A DNA stretch of 64,000 nt from Brenneria corticis (lineage in GTDB: Bacteria > Pseudomonadota > Gammaproteobacteria > Enterobacterales > Enterobacteriaceae): the NCBI RefSeq assembly GCF_003115855.1, contig NZ_KZ819092.1:15800-79799 (forward strand), read 5' to 3'. Each line of letters begins with the position of its first letter. Position 1 is the first letter of the stretch. The position numbers and the translations under genes are program-made. This document shows, piece after piece, positions 62,001 to 64,000 of the stretch. The notes beneath the pieces were generated by a model that saw only the letters and a list, made by a program, of their open reading frames with translations, did no database searches and had not been told where the DNA came from.

Positions 62001-64000
62001 TACGGTGGACGTTACCACGCTAACGCTGGGTGATGTGACCGTTGCCGAAGGCAGCGATAGCGCCACCGTTAGCGCCACGCTAAGTAACCCGACCGATCGC
62101 GACTTTACGGTGACGTTAAGCAATGGCGCCACCATCACCTTTGCAGCCGGAGCGACAATCGCTACCTCATCCGCCTTTGCTGTGCAGAGCGACGATGTCT
62201 ATCAAGATGGCGAAAGCTATACCCTCCGTGTAACGGATGCGGGTGAGCATAACTTTGAGCAATTAGATACCAGCGATACGGCAACAGTGACGGTGACCGA
62301 TACGGTGGACACCGTCAATGTGACAATCGATAGCAATGGTGACGTCACCGAAGCGCAGGACGCGGTCTTTACCGTCAAGGTAGACCGGGTATTGGCCGAC
62401 GATCTGGTGGTAACGTTGAGCAATGGCGACACGGTAACAATCCAGGCCGGCGAGCAGAGTGTGGCTTATAGCGTGCCGGCGCAGGGCGATGATGTCTATA
62501 ACGATGCGGGCAGCGTAACGCTAGGCCTTACCGACGCCAATGTGGCCGGCAAGAACTTTGAAGATCTGCAATTGGGCGGTGATGCGACGGTAAATATTAC
62601 TGACACGGTCGATACCACCACGCTAACGCTGGGTGATGTGACCGTTGCCGAAGGCAGCGATAGCGCCACCGTTAGCGCCACGCTAAGTAACCCGACCGAT
62701 CGCGACTTTACGGTGACATTAAGTAATGGGGCGACTATCAGTTTTGCCGCCGGGTCAACAACCGGGACCTCGAGTGCTTTTGCAGTACAGAGCGACGATG
62801 TCTATCAAGATGGCGAAAGCTATACCCTCCGTGTAACGGATGCGGGTGAGCATAATTTCGAGCAACTGGATACCAGTGACACGGCAACAGTGACGGTGAC
62901 CGATACGGTGGATACGGTCAATGTCATCATTGAGTCTAATGGCGACGTCACGGAAGCGCAGGACGCGGTATTTACCATCAAGGTAGACCGGGTACTGGAC
63001 GATGACCTGGTGGTCACCCTGAGCAATGGCGACACGGTAACTATCCAGGCGGGTGAGCAAAGTGCTGCCTATACCGTTCAGGCGCAGGGCGATGATGTGT
63101 ACGTCGATGCGGGCAGCGTAACGCTGGGCCTTACCGATGCCAGCGTGGCTGGCAAGGTCTTTGAAGATCTGCAACTGGGTGGCGATGCGACGGTAAATAT
63201 TACTGACACGGTAGATACCACCACGCTAACGCTGGGTGATATCACGGTAGCGGAAGGTAGCGACACTGCCACTGTCAGCGCCACGCTAAGTAACCCGACC
63301 GATCGCGACTTTACGGTAACGCTAAGTAATGGCGCGACTATTACTTTTGCCGCTGGGTCAACAACCGCTACCTCATCAGCCTTTGCCGTGCAGGGTGACG
63401 ATGTCTATCAAGACAGTGAAAGCTACACCCTAAGCGTAACGAACGCGGGTGAGCATAACTTCGAACAACTGGATACCAGCGACACCGCAACGGTAACCGT
63501 CACCGACACGGTAGATACCACCACACTAACGCTGGGTGATGTGACCGTTGCCGAGGGCAGCAACAGCGCGACCGTTAGCGCCACGCTAAGTAATCCTACT
63601 GACCGTGCCTTTACGGTAACGCTAAGCAATGGTGCGACCATCAGTTTTGCGGCTGGGGAAACGACGGGTACCTCGAGCGCCTTTGTGGTGCAGGGTGACG
63701 ATGTCTATCAAGATGGTGAAAGTTATACCCTAAGCGTAACCAACGCGGGCGAGCATAACTTCGAACAGTTGGATACCAGCGATACCGCGACAGTAACCGT
63801 CACCGATACGGTGGACACCGTCAATGTGACAATCGATAGCAATGGCGACGTCACCGAAGCACAGGATGTGGTCTTTACCGTCAAGGTAGACCGGGTGCTG
63901 GCCGACGATCTGGTGGTGACGCTAAGCAACGGTGAACAGGTTACCATCCGGGCCGGCGAGCAGAGCGTGGCCTATAGCGTGCCGGCGCAGGGCGACGATG
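59086..64000 (+). CDS. Giant LapA-like repeat adhesin, 5' part (runs off the window)
   Basis: A very large type I-secreted surface adhesin; 1638 codons are seen with no stop. The TTG start at 59086 follows CAAGAGGAAA at ideal spacing, and the protein begins with the retention-module pattern NSVIGIIKFVIGQVYVIALDG ... LPDGRTLDLGRDA (about 1-130) that holds LapA-type proteins in the outer-membrane channel. TAAG (residues 103-106) matches the LapG cleavage motif, before a Gly-rich linker. A degenerate repeat (about 165-272) precedes about 100-residue LapA/Calx-beta-like repeats from residue 273. The C-terminal RTX and secretion signal are outside the window. It is divergent from its secretion operon. 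Only antisense frames open with ATG here, so this gene is easily missed. Confidence 0.9.
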   Translation, partial: MNSVIGIIKFVIGQVYVIALDGSQRLLVAGERIYSGEEVVTGANGAVSITLPDGRTLDLGRDARWSDVADATSQDRAAADDEVASLQSAIAQGEDPTQVLDPTAAGNSDTGEAGDGGGGHTAVVLDLTAQIVEANSGYPTEGLGVALDAVDERQGADESVSSLTTTVGDNGDPTSVILSSDARVAEGGTFTVSAAVGSPVTGTPLTITLTDGSTIIIPVGQRTGSVQIDTRANDEYMQGDESITIGIGPTAGGNFDNLNTSSTTTITVGDVVDTVNVTIESNGDITEAQGAVFTVKVDRVLADDLVVTLSNGEQVTIKAGEQSAAYSLPAQGDDVYADAGSVTLGLTDASVAGKVFEDLQLGGDATVNITDTIDTTTLTLGDITVAEGSDSATVSATLSNPTDRAFTVTLSNGATITFAAGATTGTSSAFAVQGDDVYRDGESYTLRVTDAGEHNFEQLISNEATVNITDTVDTTTLTLGDITIVEGSDSATVSATLSNPTDRAFTVTLSNGATITFAAGSTTGTSSAFVVQSDDVYQDGESYTIRVTDAGEHNFEQLDTSDTATVTVTDTVDMVNVTIESNGDVTEAQDAAFTIKVDRVLADDLVVTLSNGDTVTIQAGEQSVAYTVPAQGDDVYADAGSVTVGLDKAEVAGKTFEDLQLGAPATVQISDTTDTTTLTLGDVTVAEGSDSATVSATLSNPTDRAFTVTLSNGATITFAAGATTGTSSTFAVQGDDVYQDGESYTIRVTDAGEHNFEQLDTSDTATVTVTDTVDTVNVTIESNGDVTEAQDAAFTIKVDRVLADDLVVTLSNGDTVTIQAGEQSVAYTVPAQGDDVYADAGSVTVGLDKAEVAGKTFEDLQLGAPVTVQISDTTDTTTLTLGNVTVAEGSDSATVSATLSNPTDRAFTVTLSNGATITFAAGATTGTSSTFAVQGDDVYQDGESYTIRVTDAGEHNFEQLDTSDTATVTVTDTVDVTTLTLGDVTVAEGSDSATVSATLSNPTDRDFTVTLSNGATITFAAGATIATSSAFAVQSDDVYQDGESYTLRVTDAGEHNFEQLDTSDTATVTVTDTVDTVNVTIDSNGDVTEAQDAVFTVKVDRVLADDLVVTLSNGDTVTIQAGEQSVAYSVPAQGDDVYNDAGSVTLGLTDANVAGKNFEDLQLGGDATVNITDTVDTTTLTLGDVTVAEGSDSATVSATLSNPTDRDFTVTLSNGATISFAAGSTTGTSSAFAVQSDDVYQDGESYTLRVTDAGEHNFEQLDTSDTATVTVTDTVDTVNVIIESNGDVTEAQDAVFTIKVDRVLDDDLVVTLSNGDTVTIQAGEQSAAYTVQAQGDDVYVDAGSVTLGLTDASVAGKVFEDLQLGGDATVNITDTVDTTTLTLGDITVAEGSDTATVSATLSNPTDRDFTVTLSNGATITFAAGSTTATSSAFAVQGDDVYQDSESYTLSVTNAGEHNFEQLDTSDTATVTVTDTVDTTTLTLGDVTVAEGSNSATVSATLSNPTDRAFTVTLSNGATISFAAGETTGTSSAFVVQGDDVYQDGESYTLSVTNAGEHNFEQLDTSDTATVTVTDTVDTVNVTIDSNGDVTEAQDVVFTVKVDRVLADDLVVTLSNGEQVTIRAGEQSVAYSVPAQGDD
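59902..64000 (+). repeat. Adhesin domain repeats: types A (101 aa) and B (100 aa)
   Basis: Fourteen in-frame repeat domains begin at 59902 (A1), 60205 (B1), 60502 (B2), 60802 (A2), 61105 (B3), 61405 (A3), 61708 (B4), 62008 (B5), 62308 (A4), 62611 (B6), 62911 (A5), 63214 (B7), 63514 (B8) and 63814 (A6, cut). A repeats contain SNGDVTEAQ and KVDRVLADDLVVTLSNG; B repeats contain LTLGDVTVAEGSDSATVSA and NPTDRAFTVTLSNGATI. Both share GDDVY and end in a TDTVDT linker. B1 is one residue short. The order repeats as ABBAB. Confidence 0.92.
60711..61916 (+). repeat. Near-identical tandem 603-bp units in the adhesin gene
   Basis: 60711-61313 and 61314-61916 differ at only about ten positions by eye, far less than the other repeat pairs. 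Each unit covers the end of one B domain, a whole A domain and most of the next B domain (201 codons), so the frame is kept. This points to a recent duplication or gene conversion. Confidence 0.88.

Noticed and set aside
59496..63947. A series of minus-strand open frames with repeated Ser/Val-rich products (for example 60960-61262, 61563-61865, 62820-63035).
   Set aside because: They recur with the adhesin repeat period and are the antisense shadow of the TTG-started adhesin on the plus strand; they have no ribosome sites or recognisable domains.

Overview
The window is a stretch of chromosome from a member of the Enterobacterales. The proteins read like close relatives of the E. coli K-12 set, but the gene order and the adhesin locus at the right end point to the soft-rot/plant-associated Pectobacteriaceae (Pectobacterium, Brenneria, Dickeya and relatives). 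This placement is inference: there is no 16S gene here and no search was run.

Left part (1-26596): a 5' fragment of carbonic anhydrase; the YadGH ABC exporter; a long minus-strand block panD-panC-panB-folK-pcnB-gluQRS-dksA-sfsA-thpR; plus-strand hrpB and mrcB; a Fur-box-preceded fhuCDB block without fhuA; hemL; erpA; btuF-mtnN; dgt; degP; cdaR. This is the E. coli 3-4 min region. Middle (26926-50159): sbp-cysTWA; a tRNA cluster (Val x4, Lys) next to gltX; an esterase; two tRNA-Ala genes; ung, grcA, srmB, trmN, nadB; the envelope-stress operon rpoE-rseABC; lepA-lepB-rnc-era-recO-pdxJ-acpS; and yfhL. This is the E. coli 54-58 min region, here joined directly to the first block behind cdaR.

Right end (50479-64000): a surface-adhesion locus governed by c-di-GMP. 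It has an EAL phosphodiesterase of the PdeH/YhjH type, a PAS-GAF-GGDEF protein with an SGDEF active site and intact RxxD I-site, a complete type I secretion system (TolC-like, LapB-like ABC and LapC-like HlyD proteins), and the first 1638 codons of a giant LapA-like repeat adhesin that runs off the window. The adhesin starts with TTG, carries a LapA-type retention module with a TAAG candidate LapG cleavage site, and has about 100-residue repeats of two types in a higher-order A-B-B-A-B pattern of about 502 residues. A similar locus (multi-repeat adhesin, type I secretion, SGDEF cyclase, EAL protein) has been described in Pectobacterium atrosepticum, so the system type is not new; the repeat architecture and cis-elements here are the parts worth checking.

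Smaller signals: a probable non-AUG (AUC/AUU) start for pcnB; an ERIC element whose end overlaps the panC stop codon; a palindromic intergenic repeat family abutting the gluQRS and nadB stop codons, with a covarying stem; sigma-E-type promoters before rpoE and degP; a 79-codon in-frame open extension upstream of rpoE; and tandemly duplicated tRNA-Val units whose product is the known substrate of TrmN, also encoded here.
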